Origin: Bacteroidales bacterium | GTDB taxonomy: Bacteria > Bacteroidota > Bacteroidia > Bacteroidales > F082 | Direction of reading: 5' to 3' | Length of the DNA: 39,461 nucleotides | Assembly: GCA_024689285.1 (NCBI GenBank) | Contig: JAILDR010000011.1 | Location: 1-39,461, forward strand | Translations under genes and position numbers: made by a program | Notes under the pieces: generated by a model | Seen by the model: only the letters and a program-made list of their open reading frames with translations | Told to the model about the DNA's origin: nothing | The model's database searches: none | In this document: piece by piece, positions 39,420 through 39,461 of the stretch | Position numbering within the stretch: the first letter of the stretch is position 1 | Layout: each line of letters begins with the position of its first letter

Positions 39420-39452
39420 CAGTCCATTGTGGCATCGAACCCCAATGGACTG
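39420..39452. repeat. 13-bp inverted repeat at the window edge
   Basis: CAGTCCATTGTGG and CCCCAATGGACTG pair with one mismatch around a 7-nt loop. No T tract follows within the window. It may be a terminator or an end of another element; the window stops too soon to say. Confidence 0.5.
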
Positions 39453-39461
39453 AGGCAAACC

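Overview
The window looks like a chromosome segment of a Bacteroidales (Bacteroidota) bacterium. The evidence is the recurrent Bacteroidota -7 promoter box (TAnnTTTG, usually followed by C) upstream of at least 18 genes or tRNAs, the near absence of Shine-Dalgarno sites, many lipoproteins and signal peptides ending in SAQ, a SprE/PorW-like type IX secretion lipoprotein, a bactofilin, and S9/S41 peptidases typical of the group. No ribosomal RNA or CRISPR array is visible. Most of the window is ordinary core genome. The accessory parts are 28.3-31.5 kb and 37.0-39.5 kb.

Layout. 0-6.7 kb: tRNA-Val, then a rightward run of exported peptide-degrading proteins (dipeptidyl peptidase IV, a tricorn-like S41 protease, a transglutaminase-like protein). 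6.7-10.4 kb: leftward GH20 hexosaminidase, and a predicted outer-membrane barrel preceded by a 43-residue lipoprotein not previously delimited here. 10.4-11.7 kb: ung and the RdgB-type NTP pyrophosphatase, overlapping by 4 nt. 11.7-15.5 kb: leftward LOG-family phosphoribohydrolase, a P-loop kinase/dCMP deaminase fusion and a TPR lipoprotein with a membrane span and a C-terminal HTH-like region, followed by an extremely A/T-rich gap and a small XRE regulator. 15.5-23.8 kb: mtnN, then a long rightward run of membrane pseudokinase, SprE/PorW-like lipoprotein, bactofilin, folE, fabD and a CtpA-type protease. 23.8-28.1 kb: a rhodanese/metallo-hydrolase fusion lipoprotein, tRNA-Ala(GGC), L-serine dehydratase, SufE, a MIP18-family Fe-S protein and a choline-kinase-like phosphotransferase.

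28.2-31.5 kb is accessory: tRNA-Ala(CGC), 22-bp tandem repeats, a roughly 0.6-kb miniature element bounded by perfect 27-bp inverted repeats and holding two families of 11-bp repeats and a 45-codon ORF, a hypothetical gene, a strong inverted repeat, and a broken AbiEii-like gene. 31.5-37 kb: two related lipoproteins, tRNA-Gln, a PagL-like lipid A deacylase homologue, and a leftward operon of a polyprenol-phosphate glycosyltransferase, dihydroorotase and a MORN-repeat lipoprotein. 37-39.5 kb: a collapsed second copy of the inverted-repeat element, an Rpn-family nuclease and an IS3-family element whose transposase has lost part of its catalytic core.

The best leads beyond routine annotation are (1) the 27-bp inverted-repeat element and its collapsed relative, (2) an A/T motif (A-A/C-CTTATTAAT) found in five coding places in two reading frames, including a 19-bp identity between mtnN and sufE, (3) the kinase/dCMP deaminase fusion in an operon with a LOG enzyme and a membrane-bound TPR regulator, and (4) the pseudokinase at the head of the SprE/bactofilin gene run. 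All functional calls come from reading the sequence without database searches.
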